A DNA stretch of 64,000 bases from Dipteris shenzhenensis (GCA_047967505.1 CM106538.1); one strand, 5' to 3'. Shown: positions 43,651 through 55,545, counted from the stretch's first letter. Numbers and translations: made by a program. The notes: generated by a model from the letters alone, not told the origin.

Positions 43651-45830
43651 AGATGGAAGGGACGAGTGGAAGCTCGTCCGATGATGCGCTAATGCCCGGG
43701 AGCACAAAGTGGCTTACAGAGAGGTTATAATGTCATTGCACTCATTGCAAGCGAGAAGTATGACATCAACGTCGTATTATCATGCACCACTTGCGGATGT
43801 ATGGGGAGGAGCCCGAACCAGTACCCATCGTTGGTGTTGCAAGTGTTGATGGACTATTGGTAAGTCAAAGCTATTTAAGTTCGCAATCTTATTGGATACC
43901 AGGAAATACAAGATCTTATATATACACGAAATCTTAAAATAGGATGAGGAGGTTGATGAGGGTACGCATATACCTTCACACTTTGAGCAAGACTATAGTC
44001 TCCTGGATGATGACGAGGGTATGGTCGACATGATGGATTTTATTTTTAGGGGCACTACATCCCATGTACATGTGATGTCAGAGTCTGAGGTCAAAATGCA
44101 AGAGTTGCAATCAACACAATTGTATGAGGGTGCTAGGATGTCTAAACTACGTCCTTGTCTCTCAATCTTGAATCTACAAGTAAAGTATGGGTGGTCGGAT
44201 ACAAGTGTCTCGGCCTTAATGAGGTTAGCTCTTGCATTAATTTGACTCATTATTTGGTTATTGTTTGTTTTGAGAATCATCATGTTTGTTTTGAGAAACA
44301 TCATTTGGATAGTGTATACCGAATCATCATTGTTCGAAGCTTATGTATGTTTGTATTGTCATAGGTTGCTCTAGAAGATGTTGCCTGCACCAAATACCAT
44401 GCCCGCATCAAGAGATGAAGCAAAAAAGATGCTAACAACAGTGGGTATGGATTATGATACCATCCATGCTTGCCATAATGATTGTATTCTCTTTCATCGT
44501 GAGCATTGAGATTTGGCTAGTTGTCCAAAGTGTGGGGAACAACAATATAGAGATGACTTGCAGGGTGAGCGGATACCGGTAAAGGTCTTGAGACACTTTC
44601 CCATCATTGCAAGAATACAACACATGTTCTGATGCAAATCCATAGCGGAGGTGATGACATGGCATGTATCTCATCGGCCAACAATGACACATTGAGGATT
44701 CCTACAGATTGTGTAGCTTGGAAGCACATAGATAATTAGTGGCTGGACTTTGCGAGGGAGCCATGCAACTTACATCTTGGGCTCACCATGAATGGCGTGA
44801 ATCCTTTCGGGTTATGCTCGACATCTTGGTCGACATGGCCCATAGTCATGGTGAATTACAATATCCCACCATGGCTAACAATAAAAAAGGGACACCTCAT
44901 GCTTGCACTACTTGTGCTAGGAAAGTACAAGGCAAAAAATATGGAAGTGTACATGGCACCTTTGAATAGAGGAGTTACAGATATTATGGAGAGGAGTGCA
45001 CGTCTTTGATATTTCCAGAGCTCCTAGACATACCAATGATATTTTGGTCAGGGGTATCTTGATGTGGACAATGCATGACTACCCAGGATATGGAGAGTGC
45101 GCAAGTACATGGTTGTGTCTCTACATGTATAATGAGGGATTATGCTTTTATGACTCTCTTTCGCACGCATGTCTTATACTAACACATTCATGCACGTGTG
45201 CAGGACTTGTTACAAGTGGGTACCATGCTTGTCCTGTTTGTGGACCGGGTTTGAAATCGCTTGCACGCTACTCCAAACATATGAGGAAAAATGTTTATGA
45301 AGGTCATGCTTGATACCTTCCGCTCGACCATCTCGCACGTGGAGGTCAGCTTGATCCACCACCATCATATTTGAAGGCAAGTGATTGGATTCAAGCTTGG
45401 AGGGCGAACGGAGAGGAACCTCCTCCTGGTATGAAGAGGCTATCGATCTTTCACGAGCTTCCTTATTGGGGTCAGTTACAAATCAATCATCTCTTGGATC
45501 CCATGCATATCTTCAAGAATGTGGGGCCTACTATTTGGGCACACTTGGTTGGTTCCAAAGACTCGAGAGGAGTGCGAGAAGACTTGTGTGCTATGAATAG
45601 GATGTCTCGTTTGTGGCCCTAAGTGCATGCTTCGGGAAAAGTTGTCCTCCCGAAAGCAATGTGGATCCTCTCTATGAGGGAGGAGGCAGCGATCAAGGCA
45701 GACATTGCCTCTTTTCAAACACCAACAGGGTACATGCGTTGCTTGAAAGGAGCATTTCAAAGGACAATAAGCTTAGTGGGCTCAAGTCCCATGATTGGCA
45801 CAAGGTCTTACAGGTATTCTAAGTAGAATT
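43651..45830 (+). pseudogene. TNP2 transposase exons of CACTA-2 (tnpD-like)
   Basis: Exon 1 from ATG 43651 (MEGTSGSSSDDALMPGSTKW, then a CHCTHCKRE-type zinc pair and MHHLRMYGEE) to a GTAAGT donor at 43861. Exon 2 (about 43944-44224): EEVDEGTHIPSHFEQDYSLL, TQLYEGARMSKLRPC. Exon 3 from about 44366: TVGMDYDTIHACHNDCILF, VNPFGLCSTSWSTWP, NYNIPPWL, ILVRGILMWTMHDYPGYGE, CPVCGPGLKS, DWIQAWRANGEEPPPG, INHLLDPMHIFKNVGPTIWA, GLKSHDWHKVLQ. This is the whole TNP2 order, the most complete in the window, but with a stop at 44508, frame changes around 44630-44960 and stops near 45310 and 45620. It would catalyse excision and insertion if intact. Confidence 0.9.
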
Positions 45831-46130
45831 AGTGTACCAATAATCGTGATGCGTTAGCGTAAGTATGATTATGTTATATTGTTGACATGACTTCTTTGTT
45901 GCTTTGATAGTTCATCCTCCCAATTACAATAAAAGGGTGCTTACAAGAAGATGTTAGAAATGCTATATTCAAGATATGTGGTATTGTGAGGTATGCTTAC
46001 TATCAAATCGCATTGATTGCATTTTCTTCAATTTAAGTTGATTAATCTGTAAACTGATGATGAAAATATCTTACATGGACATGTGAAATAGTTAAATATG
46101 TCAAAAAGAGATCTCCATATCGAGCATCGA
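45831..46130. other. intron-like stretch in CACTA-2
   Basis: Non-coding sequence between TNP2 and DUF4218 exons; part of it was copied to the left of CACTA-1 (218-283). Confidence 0.6.
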
Positions 46131-46640
46131 GAAGGCTAGGGTGGAATCCATCAAAGTTGTATGCTTGCTTGAGAAGCACTTTCCCTCGAGCATTATGACA
46201 ACTCAAGTCCACTTGCTTGTGCACATAGTTGATGAGGTGGCTATTGCAGGTACCGTTCATAGTCGATGGATGTTTTTTCTCGAGCAGTTTATGAAAACTT
46301 TAAAGGGATTTGTAAGACAAAGAGCAAGACCAGAAGCAAGCATGGCAGAGGGATGGCTTGTGCAAGAGTCATTAGTATATATCACAGAGTTTCTTGCATC
46401 CACGGATCCCGATATGCCACAAGCTTGGCATAACAAGGATGATGATTGCATTGTTGGCGAGGTTCCCCAAGGAAAAGGGATTGAAAGAAAGATGAGCGAA
46501 GAGCAAATGGAGAAATTCAATAAGTTTTGTATCCTCAATATCCCTGAGATGCAGAAGTGGATTGAGAGATATGAAGTGGCCAAAGCAGAAATAATAAATG
46601 CAAGGACGAGATTCAGAGTAATGTACAGGTGATCGCAACC
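46131..46640 (+). pseudogene. DUF4218 exon of CACTA-2
   Basis: Open from about 46141: VVCLLEKHFPSSIMTTQVHL, VHIVDEVAIAGTVHSRWMF, LEQFMKTLKGFVRQRARPEA, MAEGWLVQESLVYITEFL and a charged tail (IERYEVAKAEIINARTRFR). It contains the ~125 N-terminal residues that are deleted in CACTA-1. Confidence 0.88.
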
Positions 46641-46874
46641 ATATCCACGGATTTGGCTCTTCTCCCCACTCACATGTCACTTGATTGGCTACAACTGGCT
46701 CTACGTAAAGCCGAACGCAATGGAGAGACAATAAATGAGCGCGAGCGAGAGTTATCATCTGGATGTATGGTGCATGTAAGTTTCTTACCTCTTGACATAA
46801 TTAAGCAATTATTTGTGGCAATATATGCTATAAAATAGATGCATCTTCATTGTTTTAATGATGCTCTTTTACAG

Positions 46875-47770
46875 TACAAAAAGTACAGTGCATTATGGTC
46901 ATATGGACGACATTTTCACGTGGAACACATCGATTTAAAGAGAGTCACGTATGATTGTGGAGTCATGGCTAACTTAACACAAGATAGCCGAGCAAGTGCT
47001 TCGGATACCAATCTTCTCTCCTCACAGTTGGATTATTGTAGTTGGATTATTGTGGAACCATACGTGAAATCTATGAAGTTGATTTCAAACGACTTAGTAT
47101 TTTCATTCTTGATGTAAAATGGTTTAGAACTATTTACAACGGTCCCCATGCGACAGTGAGAAAAGATAGTAGCGGTTTCTTTGCAATAGACTCCACCAAA
47201 CATTGGACCGATGAAAGTGATACTTTTGTTCTTCCCAAGCACTGTGAGCAGGTGCATACTAATGATTTAATTAATCGAAGCTTTCGTTTTTAAAGATCCA
47301 TTGATACATGTACTTGAGCATAATTTCATATATATAATTGACGACATTTGGCACCCATCTTCAATATAGGTGGTTTTTCATCCGGATCGTTCTGATCCAA
47401 GATGGTGGTACCTGATCCAAGTTGCACCATGAAGTAAGTAAATTTTTGAAGATAGAGATGTGGATATGGAGATGCCACTACTAATGCCGGATCCAATTGA
47501 TCCCGATGAATCTACTGAAGAAGATGAAGATCACAATATGAGCCAAGAGGAAGATGCGCATAATGACATCACACGGGAGGAAGATGGAGATCACGATATT
47601 GAGGAAGAAGACAACGATCATCAAGAATCACCACACTTTATTGAAGAAGATGATCAAGTAAGGTGAACGTACGATGCTAGAGTACGATGATGATATAGGA
47701 GATCAACTCGGTATAGAGTTTGAGATAGACTTGTTTGGCGCCTTAGACTTGGCTCAAGATGAAACAGTTG
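46875..47770 (+). pseudogene. DUF4216 and acidic C-terminal exons of CACTA-2
   Basis: TYDCGVMANLTQDSRASA, a 12-bp tandem duplication (TTGGATTATTG repeated at 47028 and 47041) that shifts the frame, VDFKRLSIFILDVKWF and SGFFAIDSTKHW. The last exon has MDMEMPLLMPDPIDPDEST and an E/D-rich tail, ending at TGA 47664. Layout as in CACTA-1. Confidence 0.82.
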
Positions 47771-47954
47771 ATGTAAATGCTCTTAATTAATATTTTTCAT
47801 CTCAAACTTGGACATGAATATATGAGCTTCAAAGGCTTGATGTACATGCTCTCATATTTTTATTCTCTATGAGATCAAACATGTATGAAAATTAAAAAAA
47901 ATTTGTCATTGGAAAAAACTAACTTTTAAGGCCTATATGAGTAAAAAACCTCTC

Positions 47955-48174
47955 TCGAAAACGTCGCTATAAAATAGTATCTCAGTGTCACTATATAGCG
48001 ACACTCATAAGTCGCTATATAGCAACTTTTGTAATAGTTGCTATATAGCGAGGTTTATCTAATGCGCTATATAGCGATGCTTTACGAGATGTGCTTTTCA
48101 TATCGACGATTAGCACCCCACGCGCACTAAACGTCAGTACGTAAACATCGCAATAGGATCCGTGTGTAGTAGTG
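47955..48174. repeat. right subterminal palindrome array and end of CACTA-2
   Basis: Five or six copies related to GTCGCTATATAGCGAC between 47960 and 48080, then the terminal GTGTAGTAGTG. Confidence 0.9.
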
Positions 48175-48177
48175 AGA

Positions 48178-49417
48178 ATCAACGTTACGTACTGGTCATG
48201 ATCACAAGGAGCGCCCGGAATGACTTATGAGATGAACTCTCCCGTCTACTTTACGATTTGTTTTTGAGGCGTGTTACTGATTCGCTTGCTTATATTCTAA
48301 CTCACTTCGACAGATCCAAAGGGATCCAACTCATAATACTATAAAATCAGCCTATATACACTCCAACATAAGATGGAGCCTAGCTCCTGATCAACGACCT
48401 GACCTGAAGGAGTGCATTCACTTCTAATGACTGTATGCTCCAGGAGCATGAAGAAGCAATGTTTTGCACGAGGACTTAGGAGAGTTCTACCCCCGATAGT
48501 CTGGCATGTAAAAGCGCTCGTCGTATTGAAGTAGGAACGATGCATTTCCTTCGAAGATTAGCTTGCCATAGTCCTTGATATATATCAGTTAAGCTCGATA
48601 CTGAGTGAAGGGATGGTTACACTACCGTCAGAGGAACCACCGAATCCTCCCTTTGTCTCGGACCCCCTCTACCATTTTAGATGAAGAAAGTTCCCGCCTT
48701 GTAGTCCTAGCATCCATGACCTATAATGGTCTGTATGTTCTTAGAACAAGCAAAGGACTTGGGTAGGATGCTATCTAGACCACGTAGGAGCGAACAAGGG
48801 TGATGACCCCTCCGGTTCTAGGATGGCAAAAGATACCCCCTCCCCTTCTACGACTCTGATGGTGTCAACTTGATTTCTGTGTCAATGGGTGCGCCTGACG
48901 AGCTACGTATACAACCTAGACATACAATCCATTGGTGCCTTCCACGCAACGCTTCAGCTCATTGTGCCTTTTCCCCCCGAAATGAAGATAAACATGCCAC
49001 TTCTAAGCAAAAGTCGTGTTGCAGGTCGATGAGCCCATTGGGCATGGCTACCTAGACTGATCACGTAAGAAATAGAAGCATTGGGCCCTACCCCTGGGCC
49101 CTACCCCAAGAAAGCCTGGTGTATCCTTGTTGGATAGAACTCCTATGAGATCCCTTGTTTCGAAAGAGAAGATAAAAAGCTCTCCATGGATATTTGTTAT
49201 AGCCCACAGACTGATCTCCCCTACTAAACGAAGATCCTACTATAGTCCTTGAAAGAAACATTGCTATTGTTCTCACAATAATAGTCTCCTGCATGCACCT
49301 TTTAAACAGCATGAAAAGCAGCAGGGATTTGCAATGTTAAGCAAGTAGGTACTGATATTTCTGGAAAAGCAAAGTTACTAAACTGTACTGATGATAATGA
49401 TGATTACACTCTCTGAA
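48178..49417. repeat. repeat B, right part
   Basis: Continues repeat B after CACTA-2, matching 27450-28597 of repeat A, and ends at GATGATGATTACA (49417). Relative to A it has small deletions and one ~80-bp extra segment near 48860-48945 (GGTGTCAACTTGATTTCTG). Confidence 0.92.
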
Positions 49418-49670
49418 GTAGATAGGCGTATACACTGAATATTAATATGGAAATTTGAAAACCATTGGAACCCCCTCTAAACATTAATCTCCTTGATGCC
49501 CATGAATATGAATATCAATTTCACTATGCCCTTGTAATCATAAAGCAGGAGGTTGACAGGGATAACAATCGTAGCCGGGTTGTGAAGCCTGCAGTCCCAC
49601 ATTATTGTCTTCATGTCCTAACATGCTTTGCTTGTGGATGGATGCAGGTGAGTCCCGTCACTTACCTTGA
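49418..49670 (+). pseudogene. exon-like relic after repeat B, homologous to the copia-1 target sequence
   Basis: Open frame LLDAHEYEYQFHYALVIIKQ, EVDRDNNRSRVVKPAVPHYC, FACGWMQ, ending at a GTGAGT that looks like a splice donor. 49555-49655 aligns with 18441-18454 plus 24708-24795. Not recognised; possibly the 5' exon of the same old element family as the reverse transcriptase relic. Confidence 0.4.
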
Positions 49671-50340
49671 CTTTTTGATAAAAGGGATGTACACTGAGAT
49701 GATATACATGGGAATACCAGTCCAATCTACAATGGTCTTCAGTTCAGGAGCACTTACCCACTGACGAACCCTTGGGGATACCCCCAATGGCAATGTGACT
49801 CATTTTGAGGCCTATTAGGAGGATCCATGGATTCAGATACCAGGCAGTCCACTGTGACCTGGTTATTATACAAACAAAGCTAAATTCATAGATGATTTTG
49901 ATCAGTCCTTGTCTTGGACACTAAAAGAACTACGAAAAAGACAATGTCTAATTTTTGCTCTTTCTATATATGGACGATAGATGTACATATATAAAAATAT
50001 TTTGACTTTGCAAAATGAGTATTGATAATGTCTATCCCATGAAAACTATGTATGGGCAACACCTCTAAATGTGCGATGCATTACTCTAAAGTATATAGTA
50101 CAGTATAGAGTGCAAAGACATAGGAGTGAAATTGCATGCAATTTAAAGGGCTTTTCTAAAGAAATGGGAACCAAGGATGTGTAGTAGGGAGAAAGTAGAT
50201 TTTAATGTTCTAAGAAGGTAACACACACAAACACTTATGTTCTTAACTAGAATCTGACACACAATCCGGTATAGGAATGAGTGGTTGGCATTATTGATTT
50301 TCTTATTGCATGGCTTTATTGATTTCTTGGTCCCATGCTT
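49671..50340. other. gene-free stretch
   Basis: No frame with a recognisable domain, no structured repeat. Confidence 0.6.
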
Positions 50341-50470
50341 AATCAAATTTGCATACACACACACACACGCATGCACGCACATGCACGCACGCATGCACAC
50401 ATGTGTGCATGCATGCATGCGTGTGCATGTGCGTGTATATGTGTGTGTGTGTGTATATGTGTGTGTACAA
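50341..50470. repeat. CA/CATG/TG microsatellite
   Basis: CA runs turn into CATGCACG units and then GT/TG runs, so the block is a quasi-palindrome. Open frames across it are artefacts. Confidence 0.92.
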
Positions 50471-52620
50471 AAGCATGAAGAATTATATGAAAACCTTCTA
50501 CAAATTGTCCATAAAATTGGACATGCAAGAAGTTAAAAATATGCAAGCCAAGGGATGGAATAGCTCATCTAAAGAGAGTTGGTGCGTTACTCTAGCAAAG
50601 GCATATTAGTCGGCCTTAAGAGTAGAGGAGAGGATTTAGCAAGAAGAACGCTAGACAGGAATAACCATCATGGAAGGAATAAGCCAGTTGGTCACAAGAA
50701 TAAGCCAGTTGGTTCACAAGAACAACTTGACTATATAGATTGCATATTCACAGTAGTTACACTTGCACTTTTTATATGATTTATGTACGTCAACATCATT
50801 TCATGCAATGAAAGAAAGAATCATGGAAAATCCTTCTCGGTATGTAAAAAAATGGAAACCAACAATCTACTACCCATAGTATGAACAATACCACCATTGG
50901 TGGATGATAAATTTACCACCAAGAAATGTAAATTGATTGCAACAATCAAACTTACCTCTCGTGAAAAAATTATGGCCACCAATTAAGGCCATAAGTACTA
51001 GCAAAAAATTAGTAAGAAACTAAACCACTAATATTGATCATGTTACTGGTGGTGAATATCTATTATCATGATGAGTAATGGTAATATTAATGCCAATAAC
51101 AGTCCTATTATCGAGGATAATGCTAATATTACTTTCCAAGGATCTCACTTTCCTAACCATAGTAAAGATAGTAATAGTACCACCCTGCATATATAGGAAG
51201 CCCACTTGGCCATTCTCAATGCTTTGGATTTGAGAGGTACTTCCCGTCTCTTATCTTAAGCTCACCCTAAGGTTTGTCCTAGGGAGTGGTTCCTGGTCCC
51301 AACACTCACAAGGTAGGGGGCTAGATGGGACTACTCCTTAAGTCGAGGCACCTAGACTCTCTCAAAGGGAGAGTTTTTTGTCATTTTTTCATTTGCATGC
51401 ATAAAACTCAATATGTATCACATTGAATGCATGCATTTTGTATCATATTGCATGCATGCATTTTGCATTAAATGCATTCTGTATCATGCACGTTTTGTAT
51501 GTCATGCATGCATGCATGCGCTGTTGCATTTTGCATTTGTAACCTCAAATCATTTGGTATATCCATGCACATTTCATATGTCATGCATGGGTAAAAATCA
51601 TGTGTATGTGTCATTGTGTGCTAGAAGTAACTTGTCTAGTGAATGCACATTGCATATGTGCATAGGGTATGCTAGGTGAGCATCATGGAGGGTGTCTCTA
51701 CACCACAAGTTGCACTGATATCATGTTCTTCTAAAAACAAAAACAAAAATAATAACAACAATTGAATGAGCAAAAATGCCACAAGACATCAAAAAACTTC
51801 ATGACCTATTTCAAATAATATTTTGTTTGAATCCAATTATTTTCTTTCCAATCCAAAGCTTCTATACCCCTTCTATATTCTCCTTTTTAAAAGAGAGGTT
51901 GAAGTAGATCTCTATATGAAACATTGAAAGCATGATGAATACCAAACAGGGACAACTTGGGCAAGGCTAATAGATTCTACTCTTTATGCCTTCTAATAAG
52001 GGTGATAATGAAAGCGTCACTTGATTAGAGACTATTGAAAAAATATGAGCCTATGAATGCACCCAAAAAATACAAACCATTGGATTGGAGACAAGATCAA
52101 AAGCCTTCTTTATGGCAGGTCAACCTCCTCTACACTTTGTTTCACACGCAATCGAAGGATGGAACCATCTTTAGTAAATAAGTTTCACTCTATTTCAATC
52201 ATAATAGTATTATGATACAATCATTACCATAGAAATACAAGTTACAATACATCTAATGTTTAATAGAGCCAATGCACTTTGTCCAAGAAAAAATCTTTTT
52301 TCACCCCCTCTTTCTCCCAAGCTTCTAAGATCCTTTTCACCCCCTTTTTGCAATCTCTTTAGTCTTGCCATAATTAAAAGAAGAGAATCAAACGTCGAGA
52401 TAGAAGAAAGTAGAAGAAGCGGAATCAAAAGGATCGTGAATCAAAAGAAAGCGAGAAGTCATGGGTCGAAGAAAACGTGAAGACTAATCCAAGACCATTG
52501 AATAAATACCAGGGAAGTGGGCATGTATTTTTCTCTCTAGTAATAAGCTTCTTGCTTTATAATTTTTGGAAAACTACATTTATTAAACATCTGAGAATTC
52601 ATAAGATGTATGCACTTCTG
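50471..52620. other. gene-free stretch
   Basis: AT-rich. It includes a direct duplication GGAATAAGCCAGTTGGT (50674) / AGAATAAGCCAGTTGGT (50698) and a cluster of TGCATGCATTTTG words at 51415-51540. No gene recognised. Confidence 0.55.
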
Positions 52621-52742
52621 AAAAGGAGGTCTCCTACACCCATTGGAGATCCCATAAGGCTGAACAATAAGGCTGTATCCACGTCAATAAGGCTGAACAC
52701 CTTAAGGTAGGAGGTCTCCTACACCCATTGGAGATCCCATCT
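52621..52742. repeat. 32-bp direct duplication at the edge of the gypsy remnant
   Basis: AGGAGGTCTCCTACACCCAT plus TGGAGATCCCAT occurs at about 52624 and 52709; AATAAGGCTG occurs three times between. Confidence 0.9.
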
Positions 52743-53757
52743 CCATGGACTTTATTGTGGGATTACCTAGCGCATAGTGGGGGCACAGCTGTGTGTGTGT
52801 AATTGTTGATTGGTTGACTAAGATGGCTCATTTTATTCTTGTCAATGAAGATGTTAAGACTCCAGAATTAGCTAGGCTATTTGTGGAGCATATTTATAGA
52901 TTGTATGGGCTACCAGCTAGTATGGTTAGTGACCAAGATATCAAATTTCATAGCCATTTTTGGAGGGCTGTGTTTATGAGGTTAGAAACTTCATTGAATA
53001 TGAGCACCAAGGATCATCCACAAAGTGATGGCCAAACTAAAAGGTCAATTGGATCATTGAAGATATGCTGCGAGCATATGTAAGTAAGCGGCAAACTAAT
53101 GGGAAGCAATATTTGACCATATTAGATTTTGCATATAACAGTGACAAACATTTAGCTATAGGTTTTAGTCCATTCATGATGATGTATGGATTTCAACGAA
53201 GAGCCCCAATGGCAGTGGGACTCGAAAAAGAGAACGTTCAAGTGGCCAAAGACTTTCTTGAAGATATGAATCAAATGCTTAAGTTAGCTAAAGATAGCAT
53301 AAGAAGAGCTCAGAATAGAGCACAAAGTTATGCAAACCCCTACCGTAGAAGGTTGGAGTTTGAAGTAAATGAGACAACCTACCTCAAGGTACTTGAATCT
53401 TTAGAATCTCTAAAGACTGGTAAATGTCCAAAGTTATCTCCTAGGTATTGTGGACCATTCACAATACTTAAGAGAATTGGAGAACTTGCTTACAAATTAG
53501 CCTTACCCGAGGGATGTAGAGTACATCTTGTTTTTCATGTGAGTAGGCTTAAAAGGAAATTAGGAGATGATGATAATCTCATTACAAATGAAGTCCTAGT
53601 TGAACTCATCGAACCTGCATTTTTACCACATAAACCAGGAAGAATTTTAGATAGACAAGAAAAAAGAACACGACATACAATATGGCAAGAATGTCTGGTT
53701 AAGTGGAAAGATAGACCTGAAGAGAGTTCAACATGGGAAAGGGTAAACAATCTTTAG
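52705..53757 (+). pseudogene. Ty3/gypsy integrase with C-terminal chromodomain (chromovirus remnant)
   Basis: ISMDFIVGLPS (near 52738, in a shifted frame and followed by a stop), VDWLTKMAHFILVNEDVKT, YGLPASMVSDQDIKF, NMSTKDHPQSDGQT: the integrase catalytic core, with TE of the normal QTER motif read as TK. After a frameshift near 53065 an open frame of 230 codons gives DFAYNSDKHLAIGFSPFMMM, GPFTILKRIGELAYKLALP, VFHVSRLKRKL and, at the end, IWQECLVKWKDRPEESSTWE, a chromodomain. Gag, protease and RT are absent. Integrase inserts the cDNA; the chromodomain steers it to chromatin. Truncated and inactive. Confidence 0.9.
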
Positions 53758-54719
53758 AGGAGGTTTCCCAATTTTGTTTTCGATGACATAAACCATTCTT
53801 AAGGGGAAGGGAATGCTATGTCAACTATAATCATGAAAGGGTCATGACATGATTATGGTGAGGTGGGGAATGAGAGGGCTTGACAACACTTGCTTTTTGG
53901 TGTGGCTACGAAGGCTTGGGTCTAGGCTTATACCTAGGCTTAAGCATAAATGAGGGGTGCAAAAGGGGAGCCCTCTCTAAGGTTCCTAGTGGGACACATG
54001 GCCCAAACAAGGAGACACTTGGCAAGTGTTGGGTTCAAGGGTGGATTCTAAAGGGAGCTCACAAAAGGTATGAAGGTAAGAGAAGGAGCTCATGTGAGGA
54101 TCCGATGGCTAGGTGGTAAATAAAGCCATGCACTCCTTTGAGTTGTGACATACTCATTGCAAGAATGCACAAAGGAAGATGATCTTCTAGATACGATGTA
54201 GCAGGGCACTAATAAGTTGGTGAGTCAAAAGGTGATTCATGACTTGAATGTGAATTCCTCATCTAACTTGGCTTGATACAAGATGGGCATGAGCCCTATG
54301 TATCAAATTAGTGCATTGTTCCCAAGATGGGTTATTCTTATGGGATATTTCTTCCATGACATCTTGTGACACTTTGCTTGGAAGCCCTTGGCAAATTGAC
54401 AGGAATGCCATGCATCGTGCAACAATACATGAGTACGATGTGGAAAGGTGTCAAATGCCCTTGAAGAAGTGTGGCATTTAGATGTCTAAGGCTTGTAGTC
54501 ATGTTGCTTATAGCAAAAGAATTCAAAGCAATCAACAAAGATTTGAGCAAAGACATCCATATTATCAAGCACAGTGATGAAGAAGAATCGGGGCTTGCAT
54601 CACGGCAAGCCAACGTTAAGTGAAGATCAACTCCTTACCTCTAGAAATAGCTTGAGTGATGAGAATTGGTGAAGGGTGGGTATTGTTGCACCGGCGCTAG
54701 TCACCAGTCGGAATTAGTC
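53758..54719 (+). repeat. probable 3' LTR region of the gypsy remnant
   Basis: A polypurine tract AAGGGGAAGGGAA at 53801-53813 is followed by TGCTATGTCAACTATAATC at 53814, a likely LTR start. The right boundary could not be fixed because no second LTR is present. The rest has no gene. Confidence 0.5.
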
Positions 54720-55160
54720 CTATGACCTGACTCCTCCTTTCCTAGTGGCATGTGCATCCTTTCTTAGCTCCTCCATGAGAATAGGGGCAAATGAGAGACA
54801 CATGCTGATCGAGGGGGCTGACTTGTATGATGGCTGGGGGAAAGTACCAAATTGTTGGCACTCCAACTTGTGGAGGTGTAAACTCCACTGTGGGGGAGAG
54901 TGCCAAATTAGCTTGTTCACGTGCCATGTTTGGTTTGGAGATTTGGTTGCTAGTTGAAACGTGCACAATTGATTGTGTTTGATAGGAAAACGGTTTTTTG
55001 CCCCTAATGACACGTCAGCTTTTTTGAGCACACATTTGGAAAGTTGGTTCAAGGGGGGCCAATTATGTGGAAATTAAAAACTTAAATTCACTAAATTATC
55101 ATCAGCTAATCCTTACGTTACGGGAATATGTTATTTGAGCCTTGAGCCTTGAGGGCGAGC
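54720..55160. other. gene-free stretch
   Basis: No supported frame; the open frames on both strands at 54742-55052 have no motif. Confidence 0.5.
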
Positions 55161-55179
55161 AGAGCGTAGGAGCACGACG

Positions 55180-55545
55180 ATGGCAGCGAGGACCTGTGGC
55201 ACAATGCTCCGGATCTTCAGATCTCGCACCCTTCATGGCCGTCGCCACCTCTCCACCCAACTCTCTACCAGCAATGTTGCCGATGCTCTCCTCAATGCTG
55301 GCAAACTTAAAGCTGGTTCGATTTCTACCTGCTACACTGTTGAGGCTTCTATTCACAAAATATTTATGCGATGCTTGCATCTCACGAAATTTGCACTCAA
55401 ATCTGATATAGATATCATGCAATACCTCCATTTAGCGGTCGTTAAGCTGGCACTTCCAAAAGTGCCACGACCTTTAGCAAAAGTATCAACTGCTCCTTCC
55501 TGTTCTTTTTCTCTCAGCAGGTGCATACAGTGGCAGTCTATATAA
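55180..55545 (+). CDS. possible host-gene first exon with mitochondrial-type N-terminus
   Basis: MAARTCGTMLRIFRSRTLHG RRHLSTQLST is rich in Arg, Ser, Leu and Thr with no acidic residue in the first ~30, like a mitochondrial presequence. It is followed by NVADALLNAGKLKAGSIST. The frame runs on to 55545, but a pyrimidine-rich TTTTTCTCTCAG near 55507 suggests that an intron ends inside it and that the real exon is shorter. Sequence beyond (GSLYKPNALHCFQAGIIVYF, 55530-55590) could be a second exon before stops appear. Not recognised; may be a gene fragment or pseudogene. Confidence 0.3.
   Translation: MAARTCGTMLRIFRSRTLHGRRHLSTQLSTSNVADALLNAGKLKAGSISTCYTVEASIHKIFMRCLHLTKFALKSDIDIMQYLHLAVVKLALPKVPRPLAKVSTAPSCSFSLSRCIQWQSI

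Larger units (their letters stand above)
39060..48174 (+). mobile_element. CACTA-2: complete 9.1-kb CACTA transposon with divergent genes
   Basis: Left end CACTACAAGGCATAGG at 39060; right end GTGTAGTAGTG at 48174, the inverse of CACTACTACAC. The 3-bp target duplication AGA is present on both sides (39057-39059 and 48175-48177). Repeat A at about 27443-27455 shows the same target without insertion. It carries a leftward tnpA-like gene (39560-41202), a purine/ATGC satellite, a central motif array (43440-43555) and a rightward TNP2/DUF4218/DUF4216 gene (43651-47780). Both genes have stops, so it is not autonomous now. Confidence 0.97.

Noticed and set aside
50579-50779. 66-codon frame with a repeated NKPVG motif
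   Set aside because: The repeat reflects a 24-bp local duplication; no family resemblance.
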